Assembly (NCBI GenBank): GCA_002687015.1
Contig: NYZB01000037.1
Coordinates: 1-36,785 of the forward strand
DNA: 36,785 bases
DNA from: Deltaproteobacteria bacterium
Lineage (GTDB): Bacteria > Myxococcota_A > UBA9160 > UBA6930
Reading direction: 5' to 3'
Part shown: positions 23,025 through 30,187 of the stretch, one piece after another
Layout: each line of letters opens with the position of its first letter
How positions within the stretch are numbered: position 1 is the stretch's first letter
Translations under genes and position numbers: made by a program
The notes under the pieces: generated by a model
Told to the model about the DNA's origin: nothing
The model's input: the letters and a program-made list of their open reading frames with translations, nothing else
Database searches by the model: none

Positions 23025-23402
23025 ATGCGCAAGCAGTACCACCCGAACCGCTACGGCGAAGAGGTTCGAATCTGGGATGTGAACCGGCTGGTGCGACTTG
23101 CAGAAGCGCTGCCTGAACGGAATGTGCCTCTGAGCGCGATCTGGGAGCTGGACCGGGTTCGCTGGTTCGTTGAGGAGAAGCATCAACCAACCTGCCGAGC
23201 TGTGCTCGAACACATGCGGCGCGTGATGGCGGCCGACCCGAGATTCCCGATTCTGCTTGGCGAGGACGGCCGGGTCATGGACGGGATGCACCGGGTGCTG
23301 AAGGTTGCACTCGACGGCGGAACCGAGATCAGAGCGAAGCAATTCGAGACAGACCCAGAACCAGACTATGTAGACGTGGACCTGGACGACCTGCCCTACT
23401 GA
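23025..23402 (+). CDS. ParB/Srx-like N-terminal domain protein (inverted cassette gene)
   Basis: 125 residues from ATG 23025, preceded by GGAGG at 23013-23017. 'YGEEVRIWDVNRLVRLAEAL', 'WELDRVRWFVEE', 'AVLEHMRRVMAADPRFPILL' and 'EDGRVMDGMHRVLKVALDGG' match the ParB-type fold of ParB/sulfiredoxin relatives: the D-G-x-H-R turn is the nucleotide-phosphate site. No DNA-binding helix-turn-helix is attached, so it is a single-domain protein of unknown role. Proteins of this type are common unassigned integron cassette products. On the plus strand, 57 bp from the convergent membrane gene. Confidence 0.75.
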   Translation: MRKQYHPNRYGEEVRIWDVNRLVRLAEALPERNVPLSAIWELDRVRWFVEEKHQPTCRAVLEHMRRVMAADPRFPILLGEDGRVMDGMHRVLKVALDGGTEIRAKQFETDPEPDYVDVDLDDLPY

Positions 23403-23459
23403 CCTCGCGCCCAGGAGTGCCCGGTCAGTTGTAGCCGCAGGTTGGGCAGCGTCACGGGT
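23403..23459. repeat. Shortened attC remnant between convergent genes
   Basis: GTTGGGC (23441-23447) fits GTTRRRY. Its partner appears as GGTCAGTTGTAGCC (23422-23435), a changed form of the GCTCAACTGCAGCC arm at 22521, only about 20 bp away. The central part, including any promoter box, is missing, so the hairpin is cut down. Confidence 0.5.
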
Positions 23460-23939
23460 CTACTCGCGAACTGCTGCAATGAACGAGACCATGACTCGGA
23501 AGAACCCGATTCCCTCAGCCAAGAGATAGGACAGGAGGCAGACGAGGTAGACAGCCGGACCCCATATCTCAAAGAGGCCAATCGCCACGAGGAAGAGAGC
23601 CGGAGGAGGGGCCAGGTAGAGGGCGAATATCGTGAGACGAATCCAGGAGGATGCGGGTATGTCTGCGATGACCCTGCGCCGCATGAGGGTGCTGCGAATC
23701 GCCAGGATGCCGGAGACGAGGAAGAGCACACTGGATACGCGCCAAGAAGTCGCCTCACCTAGCGGCGTCCGGCCAAGCACGTACGGAACCAGCGCAAATG
23801 CAACGACGAGCAGGCTGCACTCCAACAGGCCGCGGAGCCGAAACGCGTCCATCCGAGGATGATCGCGCGTGGTTCGCTGGCCAAGCACCGCAACGATGCT
23901 CGCAAAACCAGCGAAAGCGACCGCTACCTCCGCGACCAC
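23460..23939 (-). CDS. Membrane protein, 159 aa; paralogue of the cassette at 13715
   Basis: GTG 23939 gives [20 protein letters not shown]-type helix 1, matching the paralogue's AIEASIALAGFSGLVVVLG. Further helices: '[19 protein letters not shown]', '[16 protein letters not shown]', '[20 protein letters not shown]', '[18 protein letters not shown]'. The frame stays open to the right of 23939 without a start codon, and a few hydrophobic residues (VVAAFLF) continue upstream. So the 5' end may have been cut by the same event that truncated intI. No ribosome site is seen before the GTG. First gene next to the integrase. Confidence 0.6.
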   Translation of the reverse strand: MVAEVAVAFAGFASIVAVLGQRTTRDHPRMDAFRLRGLLECSLLVVAFALVPYVLGRTPLGEATSWRVSSVLFLVSGILAIRSTLMRRRVIADIPASSWIRLTIFALYLAPPPALFLVAIGLFEIWGPAVYLVCLLSYLLAEGIGFFRVMVSFIAAVRE

Positions 23940-23956
23940 GAAAAGGAAGGCGGCGA

Positions 23957-24055
23957 CTACCGCTCCGGAGCCAGCTTGAGCCTGATCTCGCCCAGATCGT
24001 CTTGGATCGCCAGGTTCTCGAGAGCTTGGTGCGCAAAGAACGGGTAGACCGGACA
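23957..24055 (-). pseudogene. C-terminal fragment of an unidentified gene at the intI junction
   Basis: A minus-strand frame ends in TAG 23957 after [18 protein letters not shown] and [14 protein letters not shown]. The residue pattern (alternating hydrophobics, charged ends) is protein-like and fits a real C-terminus, 17 bp upstream of the membrane gene. Reading back, it enters the intI coding sequence antisense at about 24055, so only the last 30 or so codons remain. Probably the 3' end of the gene that preceded the membrane protein in the array before a deletion. Family unknown. Confidence 0.4.
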
Positions 24056-24592
24056 GTATTGGTGCGCGACGGCAAGGGCCGGCAGGACCGGCGGACCATG
24101 CTGGCCGATGCGCTGGTGGCCCCCCTTCGCGACCAGCTCGAAACGACGGGCAGGCACCACCGCAGGGATCGGGCCGCCGGAAGGGGCGGCGTCTACCTCC
24201 CGGACGCCCTTGGCCGCAAGCTCCCGAACGCCGCCACGGAGCTCGAGTGGCAGTGGCTGTTCCCGGCCGCGCGCTTGTCGATCGACCCCCGGTCGGGGAT
24301 CGAGCGGCGCCACCATCTGGGCGAGGGCGCCATCCAACGCGCCGTGAAGCGAGCGGCAGCCGGGGCGGGCCTGACCAAGCGCGTCACCTGCCACACCCTG
24401 CGCCACAGCTTCGCCACCCACCTGCTCGAGAACGGCTACGACATCCGCACGGTCCAGGAGCTGCTCGGTCACCGGAGCGTGGCGACGACGATGATCTACA
24501 CCCACGTCCTGAACCGCGGCGGGCACGGCGTGCGCAGCCCACTCGATCAGCCGGGTTTGGGTACCTTGCCCGGCCGCCCCAGTGGCCGCTGA
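24040..24592 (+). pseudogene. intI: Integron integrase, C-terminal half only
   Basis: From about [16 protein letters not shown] to the stop at 24590-24592. It has the catalytic Lys (DGKGRQDR), the IntI-specific insert before the next motif ([17 protein letters not shown] and ERRHH, which distinguishes IntI from XerCD), '[18 protein letters not shown]' with His and Arg, '[10 protein letters not shown]' with His, and the nucleophile Tyr in '[13 protein letters not shown]', ending '[10 protein letters not shown]', as in IntI1. Missing are about 160 N-terminal residues, including the core-binding domain and the first catalytic Arg. A longer open frame upstream of about 24040 is unrelated sequence. 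Not functional as it stands. Confidence 0.9.
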
Positions 24593-24819
24593 CCGGGCCC
24601 ATGGCCCGTCCTCTCGCGGCCCCAGCCTGCCCCACCGGCAGCGTGGAAGCGCCCGAGTCGGCTGGAGCCCGGGCGGGGTCTTCTCGTTGGGCCCGCTTCT
24701 CAATGCGGGCTGCAACGCCCTGCCGTATCCTGGCTTCCCCTTGTGGCCCCGGGGCCCGCTCCGGGGTGCACCGGGGTCCGGGCAGGGGCCGCCCGAGCGA
24801 AATCTGACGCCGACCCTTG
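24593..24819. other. Intergenic region after intI
   Basis: 227 bp between the integrase stop and the CaCA gene. It has GC-rich inverted repeats near 24750-24776 and a TATCCT (24726-24731) that could be a -10 for the antiporter, with no matching -35. No gene or attC was seen. Confidence 0.4.
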
Positions 24820-25793
24820 ATGGACTTCCTGACCGTGATGTTCGGGCTCGCCCTGCTCCTGGGTGGCGGCGACGTCATGGTGCGCGGCGCCTCGGCGCTG
24901 GCGCGCCGGCTGGGTGTCTCCCCCCTGGCGATCGGCCTCACGGTGGTGGCCTTCGGCACCAGCGCCCCCGAGCTGGCCGTCAACATGACGGCGGCCCTGC
25001 GCGGCAGCGGCGGCATGTCCTTCGGCAACATCATGGGCTCGAACATGGCCAACATCGGCCTCATCGTGGCGGCCACGGCGCTCTTCAAGCCCCTCGACGT
25101 GCAGTCGCCGGTGATCGTGCGCGAGCTGCCGATGATGCTCCTGGCCACGGCGGTGGCGGCGGTGCTCGGTCTGGACGCCTTCCTGCGCGGCGGCATCAGC
25201 GCCTACGACCGCTCGGACGGGCTGATCCTGCTGCTCCTCTTCACGGTCTTCGTCTACTACACGGTCAACGACGTCATCGACCAGCGGCGCGCGCGCATGC
25301 CCGCACAAGAGGAGCCGGACCTGGGCTCGAGCTACAGCGTGCCAGTCGCCCTGGCCCTCACCTTCGCCGGGCTGGGCTCGCTGATCATCGGCGCCGAGTT
25401 CACCGTCGACGGCGCGACGGGCCTGGCCCGCGCCTGGGGCGTGCCCGAGGCGATCATCGGCCTCACCCTCGTCGCCATCGGCACGAGCCTACCCGAGCTG
25501 GCGGCCTCGCTGGTCGCCACGGCCCGGGGCCACCCGGACCTGGCGATCGGCAACGTGGTGGGCTCGAACATCTTCAACCTGCTGCTGGTGCTCGGCGCCA
25601 GCGCAGGGGTGCGCACCATCCCGGTTCCGGGGGCGGCACGGGCGACCTGGTGGTGGTCGCCTTCCTCTCCTTCCTGCTGCTGGTGGCCTCGTACACCCGG
25701 GGCCAGCGCATCATCCGCATCGAGGCGGTCCTGCTGCTGCTGGTCTACCTGGTCTACATGACCCAGCGCACGGTGTTCTCGGCGGCGTCCTAG
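24820..25793 (+). pseudogene. CaCA family calcium/sodium antiporter, frameshifted near its end
   Basis: About 324 residues if repaired. The two inverted alpha repeats are present: 'GLTVVAFGTSAPELAVNMTA' with 'SFGNIMGSNMANIGLIVAAT', and 'GLTLVAIGTSLPELAASLVA' with 'AIGNVVGSNIFNLLLVLGAS'. They include the ion-binding Glu (APELA, LPELA) and GSN turns. It exchanges Na+ or K+ for Ca2+ across the inner membrane. At about 25628-25634, in a GGGGGCGG run, the frame shifts: the main frame runs to 25761 as nonsense, while the other frame gives DLVVVAFLSFLLLVASYTRG and ends at 25793. A single indel in the G run is the likely cause, real or technical. It overlaps nth by four bases. Confidence 0.8.
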
Positions 25794-26458
25794 CGGGCGC
25801 GCCCCTTCCGGCCGGCGGCCTCTTCGGCGATGCGCTTGCGCGTCGCGGCCCAGCCGCAGATCTCGCACGCGGCCAGGTCGTGGCCGCGCGCGGGGCAGTG
25901 CTCGCGGCCGAAGTAGATGATCTGCAGGTGGAGCCGGTTCCACACCTCGCGCGGGTAGAGCTGCTTCAGGTCGCGCTCGGTCTGCTCCACGTTCTTTCCA
26001 GACGAGAGCCCCCAGCGCGCCGCCAGCCGGTGGATGTGCGTATCGACCGGAAAGGCGGGGTGCCCGAAGGCCTGGCTCATCACGACGCTCGCGGTCTTGT
26101 GCCCCACGCCGGGCAGCACCTCCAGGGCCTCGAAGCTCTCGGGCACGCGGCCCCCGCGCTCCGTCACGAGCTGCTTGGAGAGCGCCCGGATGTTCTTGGC
26201 CTTCTGCGGCGCCAGGCCGCAGGAGCGGATCTTCGCCAGGATCCGGCTCACGGGCAGGCGCGCCATCGCCTCGGCGTCGGGCCCGATCGCGAAGAGCCCG
26301 GGCGTCACCTGGTTCACGCGCTCGTCGGTGCACTGGGCCGAGAGCAGCACCGCCACCAGCAACGTGTAGGCGTCCACATGATGGAGCGGGATCGGCGGCT
26401 CGGGGTAGAGCCGGTCCAGGATCTTCTGGATCCGCTCGGCCTTCTCGGCGCGCGTCAC
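25790..26458 (-). CDS. nth: Endonuclease III (DNA glycosylase/AP lyase)
   Basis: 222 residues from GTG 26458. It removes oxidised pyrimidines and cuts the abasic site. The helix-hairpin-helix '[20 protein letters not shown]' has the catalytic Lys (about 121), and '[16 protein letters not shown]' the catalytic Asp (about 139). The C-terminal Fe-S loop is unusual: '[20 protein letters not shown]' has three cysteines with a nine-residue first gap and no fourth one, unlike the C-x6-C-x2-C-x5-C of E. coli. GTGA overlap couples the start to the stop of gor. Its TAG is shared by CTAG with the stop of the antiporter. Confidence 0.92.
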   Translation of the reverse strand: MTRAEKAERIQKILDRLYPEPPIPLHHVDAYTLLVAVLLSAQCTDERVNQVTPGLFAIGPDAEAMARLPVSRILAKIRSCGLAPQKAKNIRALSKQLVTERGGRVPESFEALEVLPGVGHKTASVVMSQAFGHPAFPVDTHIHRLAARWGLSSGKNVEQTERDLKQLYPREVWNRLHLQIIYFGREHCPARGHDLAACEICGWAATRKRIAEEAAGRKGRAR

Positions 26459-27810
26459 GAGCTGGCCTTCTCCCGCATCGTCACGAACTCCTCGGCGGCG
26501 GTCGGGTGGATGCCGATGGTCGCGTCGAACTGCGCCTTGGTGGCGCACAGCTTCACGGCGATGCCCACCGCCTGCAGGATCTCGGGCGCATCAGCTCCGA
26601 TCATGTGCGCCCCGACCACGCGGTCGCTCCTGGGATCGACGAGCAGCTTCATCAGCGTCTTCTCGTCCCGCCCGGTGAGGGTGTGCTTCAGCGGCTTGAA
26701 GCTGGAGCGGTAGACGTCCACCGGGCCCAGCTGCTCGCGGGCCTCGCTCTCGGTGAGCCCTACCGTGCCAATGGGCGGTTGGCTGAAGACGGCGGTGGCC
26801 ACGTCGGCGTGGTCCGGCTGGGTCGGCTCTCCCCCGTAGACGGTGCGGGCGAAGGCCATGCCCTCGGCGAGCGCAACGGGTGTCAGGTTGAGGCGGTCGG
26901 TCGCATCGCCGATCGCGTAGATGCTGGGCACGTTCGTGCGCGAGGTCGCGTCGACCTTGATCTCGCCCTTCGGCCCCATCTCCACGCCGAGCTTCTCGAG
27001 CCCCAGGTCGCGCGTCTTCGGCAGGCGACCCGTGGCGTAGAGCACCTCGTCCACGACCAGCGAGCTGCCGTCGTTCAGCGTCAGGTGCAGGCCGTCGTCC
27101 TTGCGCTCGATCGCCGTGGGGTCGGTCTCGAAGCGCAGGTCGATGCCCTTCTTCTCCATCTCCTCGGCGAGGGTGCGGCGCAGGTCGTCGTCGAAGCCGC
27201 GCAAGAAGAGCGGGCCGCGGTAGAGCTGGGTCGTGCGCGCGCCGAGCCCGTGGAAGATCCCCGCGAACTCGACGCCGATGTACCCGCCACCCACCACAGC
27301 GACGCGCTCGGGCAGGCGGTCGAGATAGAAGGCCTCGTTCGAGGAGATCGCGTGCTCGATACCGGGGATCGCCGGCATGTGCGGCCAGCTGCCCGTCGCC
27401 ACCAGGATGGTCTCGGCGCTGTAGCTGCGCTCGCCGACGCGCACCGTGTGTTCGTCCTCGAGGCGCGCGAAGCCCTCGATCCGCGTCACGCCGGCCTCGT
27501 CGAGGAGGCGCTGGTACACGCCGTTGAGCCGTTGGATCTCCCCGTCCTTGTTCGCGATCAGGCGCGCCCAGTCGAAGCCGCGGGCCTCGACGTCCCAGCC
27601 ATAGGCGCGCGCGTCCTCGAAGTCTTCCGAGTAGTGGGAGGCCAGCACCAGCAGCTTCTTCGGAATGCAGCCCACGTTGACGCAGGTGCCCCCGAGCCGG
27701 TCGTCCTCCGCCACGGCCACGCGTGCGCCGTAGCCCGCAGAGACCCGGCTGGCGCGCACTCCCCCGGAGCCCGCCCCCAGCACGAAGAGATCGAAGTCCC
27801 GATCCGACAT
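26455..27810 (-). CDS. gor: Glutathione reductase
   Basis: 451 residues. FAD domain start '[17 protein letters not shown]'. The redox disulfide is '[14 protein letters not shown]' (Cys 43 and 48). The NADPH domain is '[20 protein letters not shown]' followed by '[20 protein letters not shown]'. The second FAD motif is '[20 protein letters not shown]' and the His-Glu dyad is in '[13 protein letters not shown]'. It reduces glutathione disulfide with NADPH in the cytoplasm, supporting the GST- and GFA-type activities. A -10 hexamer TAGGAT on the minus strand (27817-27822) lies six bases before the ATG, so the mRNA is probably leaderless. Confidence 0.95.
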   Translation of the reverse strand: MSDRDFDLFVLGAGSGGVRASRVSAGYGARVAVAEDDRLGGTCVNVGCIPKKLLVLASHYSEDFEDARAYGWDVEARGFDWARLIANKDGEIQRLNGVYQRLLDEAGVTRIEGFARLEDEHTVRVGERSYSAETILVATGSWPHMPAIPGIEHAISSNEAFYLDRLPERVAVVGGGYIGVEFAGIFHGLGARTTQLYRGPLFLRGFDDDLRRTLAEEMEKKGIDLRFETDPTAIERKDDGLHLTLNDGSSLVVDEVLYATGRLPKTRDLGLEKLGVEMGPKGEIKVDATSRTNVPSIYAIGDATDRLNLTPVALAEGMAFARTVYGGEPTQPDHADVATAVFSQPPIGTVGLTESEAREQLGPVDVYRSSFKPLKHTLTGRDEKTLMKLLVDPRSDRVVGAHMIGADAPEILQAVGIAVKLCATKAQFDATIGIHPTAAEEFVTMREKASS

Positions 27811-27816
27811 CTCGAC

Positions 27817-27822
27817 ATCCTA
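27817..27822 (-). promoter_or_regulatory. -10 element of gor (leaderless)
   Basis: TAGGAT on the minus strand, six bases from the gor ATG. No -35 was seen. The spacing places the transcript start at the start codon. Confidence 0.5.
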
Positions 27823-27835
27823 GCCTTGTTCACCG

Positions 27836-27860
27836 AGGGGTCAGACCCCTTGTGAGCGCT
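27836..27860. repeat. REP-like palindromic repeat, copy 1
   Basis: AGGGGTCAGACCCCT is a perfect palindrome around a central A, followed by TGTGAGCGC. It is shared with 30806-30831. It sits at the end of the transglycosylase gene, whose TAG is in GCGCTAG. Such elements resemble REP-type repeats moved by IS200-like (REP-associated) tyrosine transposases. Confidence 0.6.
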
Positions 27861-28566
27861 AGCCGCCAATGGCGGTGGTGGGGTCGCCGGTCTCGAAGCG
27901 CAGTGCCTGGTAGCGGGCCATCACGCGCCGGACGTAGGGCCCGCGCGGCCGCCAGCCGCGGCGCAGCCGTGCGCGTACGCGGGTCGGGCCGATGTGGTAG
28001 GCGGCGAGCGCCAGCTCGATGTCCCCGAACTCGTCGTTCAGCTCGCCCAGGAAGGCGATGCCAATGCGCACGTTGACGAGCGGATCGGTGAGGTCGCGGG
28101 CCTCGGCGTAGGCCAGCTGGTGGCGGCCTGCAACGGCGGCGGCCACGAAGGGCCGGATCTGCATCAGCCCCACGGAGCCCCGCGGGCCGACGGCGCGGGG
28201 CCGGAAGTGGCTCTCCTGCTCGATCAGTGCCAGGAGCAGGAGAGCCGAGATGCCGCGATCGCTCTCGGCCCGCGCCAGCTCTCCGGCCACCTCGCTGCGC
28301 GCAGCGGCGGAGAGCCGGGGGGCTCGGCTCTCGAGGATCGCCTCGATGGTGGCGCGCCGCGGATCGACGGCGGGCGAGGCCTCCGGCTCGGGCTCGGCCG
28401 GCGCCTCGAGGAGGACCAGCGGCTCCGCGGTCGGGGGGCGTGCCGAGACGGCTACGAGCGCGACCGGCGCCGCGGGGTGGACGGGCGCACCGCGGTCGAG
28501 GGCGATACCCGTGCCCACGCACCCCGGAAGGACGACGAGCCAGAGGAGCGAGACGAGGCGGAGCAC
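27859..28566 (-). CDS. Lipoprotein lytic transglycosylase (SLT-type)
   Basis: 235 residues from GTG 28566. The signal 'VLRLVSLLWLVVLPGCVG' has a lipobox LPGC, so it is anchored in the outer membrane. After a Pro/Ala/Glu-rich linker (residues 40-80) comes the lysozyme-like domain: 'ALIEQESHFRPRAVG' with the catalytic Glu, 'SVGLMQIRPFVAAAV', and 'LALAAYHIGPTRVRARL'. These are the ESx.., GLMQ and AYNxG-type motifs of the SLT family. It cleaves peptidoglycan with 1,6-anhydro formation. A -10 TAGCAT (28578-28583, minus strand) is 11 bases upstream of the start. Confidence 0.88.
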   Translation of the reverse strand: MLRLVSLLWLVVLPGCVGTGIALDRGAPVHPAAPVALVAVSARPPTAEPLVLLEAPAEPEPEASPAVDPRRATIEAILESRAPRLSAAARSEVAGELARAESDRGISALLLLALIEQESHFRPRAVGPRGSVGLMQIRPFVAAAVAGRHQLAYAEARDLTDPLVNVRIGIAFLGELNDEFGDIELALAAYHIGPTRVRARLRRGWRPRGPYVRRVMARYQALRFETGDPTTAIGG

Positions 28567-28633
28567 GACGGGCGCGCATGCTAGCCTGGATCGCTCTCCG
28601 CGGCCCTGGCCGAGCGCGAGCCGCGCCCCCCCC

Positions 28634-28642
28634 TGGTAGCCC
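28634..28642 (+). promoter_or_regulatory. Extended -10 box of yhbY (TGGTAGCCC)
   Basis: CCTGGTAGCCC five bases before the GTG of yhbY, nearly the same as the box found in the cassette array, here on a housekeeping gene. Confidence 0.55.
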
Positions 28643-28647
28643 TGCAC

Positions 28648-28959
28648 GTGACCGAACCCCCCTCTCCCCATTCTCCTCTTCGCGGCGCCCAGCGTAAATG
28701 GCTTCGTGGCCAGGCTCACGCCCTTCGGCCGGTGGTCCACGTGGGCGAGTCCGGGCTCAGCGAGGCCGTGCTCCGCGCACTCGACGCGGCGCTCCTCGAC
28801 CACGAGCTGGTCAAGGTCCGCCTGCAGGAGCCCGAGGACAAGAAGGCCACCGCCCGGGCCCTGGCCGACGGGGTGGGCGCCGAGCTCTGCGGGCTGGTCG
28901 GGCACACGGTGATCCTCTACCGGCCCCACCCCGAAGAGCCGCGGCTTCAGCTCCCCTGA
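28648..28959 (+). CDS. yhbY: YhbY/CRM-domain RNA-binding protein
   Basis: 103 residues; the N-terminal 10 are extra Pro/Ser-rich sequence. The CRM fold is plain: 'RKWLRGQAHALRPVVHVGES' with the GxxG loop (GESG), then 'AVLRALDAALLDHELVKVRL', 'ALADGVGAELCGLVGHTVIL' and 'YRPHPEEP'. Binds pre-50S ribosomal particles and assists assembly in the cytoplasm. GTG 28648 is the start, next to the box at 28634. Divergent from the transglycosylase, with 81 bp between. Confidence 0.92.
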   Translation: MTEPPSPHSPLRGAQRKWLRGQAHALRPVVHVGESGLSEAVLRALDAALLDHELVKVRLQEPEDKKATARALADGVGAELCGLVGHTVILYRPHPEEPRLQLP

Positions 28960-29001
28960 GGGGGCTCCGGCGACCGCGGCGGTGCGGCCCGGGCGATCCC
29001 G

Positions 29002-29007
29002 TATCAT
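29002..29007 (+). promoter_or_regulatory. -10 (TATCAT) of the CoA-transferase-type gene
   Basis: TATCAT, then AAGGAG at 29022-29027 and ATG at 29035. This is the best-looking conventional ribosome site in the window. Confidence 0.5.
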
Positions 29008-29034
29008 CTGCCGCCCATCCCAAGGAGACGTTTG

Positions 29035-30180
29035 ATGTCAGGCCCCCTCAGCGGAATCAAGGTCATCGAGATCGCGGGCATCGGCCCCGGTCCCTTCTGC
29101 GCGATGATGCTCGCCGACATGGGGGCGGACGTGCTGCGCGTCGATCGCGCCGGCTCCGTCCGGGACGAGCCGGCCGAGCGCCCCTCGGCCGACCTGCTGA
29201 ACCGCGGCCGCCGCAGCGTCGGTGTCGATCTCAAGCACCCGGAAGGCGTCGCCACCATCCTGCGTCTCGTCGACGAGGCGGACGTCCTGATGGAGGGCTT
29301 CCGGCCGGGCGTGATGGAGCGCCTCGGGCTCGGGCCCGACACCTGTCTCGAGCGGAACCCGCGGCTCGTCTACGGCCGCATGACCGGCTTCGGCCAGGAG
29401 GGCCCACTGGCCCAGGCCGCGGGGCACGACATCAACTACATCTCCATGGCGGGGGCGCTGGCCCACATCGGCCGCGCGGGCGAGAAGCCCCTGCCCCCCC
29501 TCAACCTCGTGGGCGACTTCGGCGGCGGCGGGATGCTGCTGGCCTTCGGCCTGGTCTCTGCGCTCGTCGAGCGCGCCAGCTCGGGCAAGGGCCAGGTGGT
29601 GGACGCCGCCATGGTCGACGGCGCCGCCGTGCTGATGACCATGATCCACTCCTTCCTCGGGATCGGCGCCTGGAACAACGAGCGCGGCACGAACCTGCTC
29701 GACACGGGCGCCCATTTCTATGACACCTACGAGACCAAGGATGGGCGCTACGTCTCGGTCGGCTCGATCGAGCCGCAGTTCTATGCCGAGCTGCTCCGCC
29801 TGACGGGCCTCGAGGGGCAGGAGCTGCCCGGCCAGATGGACCGTGCCGCCTGGCCGGAGTGGAGGGAGCGGCTCACGGGCATCTTCAAGTCGAAGACCCG
29901 CGACGAGTGGTGCGAGATCATGGAAGGCACCGACGTGTGCTTCGCACCGGTCCTGACCATCGAAGAGGCCTACGAGCACCCCCACAACAAGCTGCGCGAG
30001 ACCTTCGTCGAGGTCGGCGGCTTCCGGCAGCCCGCGCCGGCGCCGCGCTTCAGCCGCACGCCGGGCGACATCTCCGGCCCCTCGCCGCACCCGGGCCAGC
30101 ACACCGACGAGGGCCTGGGCGCGTGGGGCCTGGGCCCCGAAGACCTGAGCAAGCTCCGCGAGGCGGGTGCGATCAAGTAG
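29035..30180 (+). CDS. CaiB/BaiF-family acyl-CoA racemase or CoA transferase (AMACR-like)
   Basis: 381 residues. 'LSGIKVIEIAGIGPGPFCAM' is the family N-terminus; 'NRGRRSVGVDLKHPEG' the CoA-binding signature; 'FGQEGPLAQAAGHDINYISM' holds the His of the AMACR catalytic pair, and 'LVGDFGGGGMLLAFGLVSAL' the Asp. 'HFYDTYETKDGRYVSVGSIE' and 'FAPVLTIEEAYEHPHNKLRE' are also conserved. The His/Asp pair suits alpha-methylacyl-CoA racemase rather than the Asp-only transferases, so it probably epimerises 2-methylacyl-CoA in branched or bile-acid-like side-chain degradation. A single transcription unit with its own promoter and AAGGAG. Confidence 0.88.
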   Translation: MSGPLSGIKVIEIAGIGPGPFCAMMLADMGADVLRVDRAGSVRDEPAERPSADLLNRGRRSVGVDLKHPEGVATILRLVDEADVLMEGFRPGVMERLGLGPDTCLERNPRLVYGRMTGFGQEGPLAQAAGHDINYISMAGALAHIGRAGEKPLPPLNLVGDFGGGGMLLAFGLVSALVERASSGKGQVVDAAMVDGAAVLMTMIHSFLGIGAWNNERGTNLLDTGAHFYDTYETKDGRYVSVGSIEPQFYAELLRLTGLEGQELPGQMDRAAWPEWRERLTGIFKSKTRDEWCEIMEGTDVCFAPVLTIEEAYEHPHNKLRETFVEVGGFRQPAPAPRFSRTPGDISGPSPHPGQHTDEGLGAWGLGPEDLSKLREAGAIK

Positions 30181-30187
30181 GGCCGCG

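Larger units (their letters stand above)
1..24592 (-). mobile_element. Chromosomal integron cassette array with truncated integrase
   Basis: About 38 short, functionally unrelated genes lie almost all on the minus strand and lead away from an IntI-type tyrosine recombinase remnant on the plus strand (about 24040-24592). This is the standard integron layout. Many junctions hold attC-like inverted repeats of 100-130 bp with 7-bp outer cores, for example GCCTAGC/GCTAGGC at 22859/22982 and GTCCAAC/GTTGGGC at 18710/18809. In 16 of about 31 minus-strand genes the stop codon is followed by GC or C in the form TGAGC or TAGC, consistent with stops embedded in the attC outer core. The left end of the array lies outside the window. 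Known from the family: cassettes are mobile gene-plus-attC units inserted at attI. Inferred: the array is no longer mobile from this integrase. Confidence 0.85.

Noticed and set aside
1-24000. A single functional operon with one promoter
   Set aside because: Gene families are unrelated, inter-gene regions hold repeats and repeated promoter-like boxes, and four genes are inverted; this fits a cassette array better.
23798-24040. N-terminal extension of the intI frame
   Set aside because: No IntI homology; it overlaps the membrane cassette antisense and lies left of the deletion junction.
23755-24099. 115-codon minus-strand frame at the junction ([11 protein letters not shown]...)
   Set aside because: Arg/Ser-rich shadow; the neighbouring frame ending at 23957 is the protein-like one.
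26506-27855. 449-codon plus-strand open frame over gor
   Set aside because: Shadow of the glutathione reductase gene, low-complexity His/Arg/Ala-rich.
29038-30102. 354-codon minus-strand open frame over the AMACR-like gene
   Set aside because: Shadow frame; the plus strand carries the conserved motifs.
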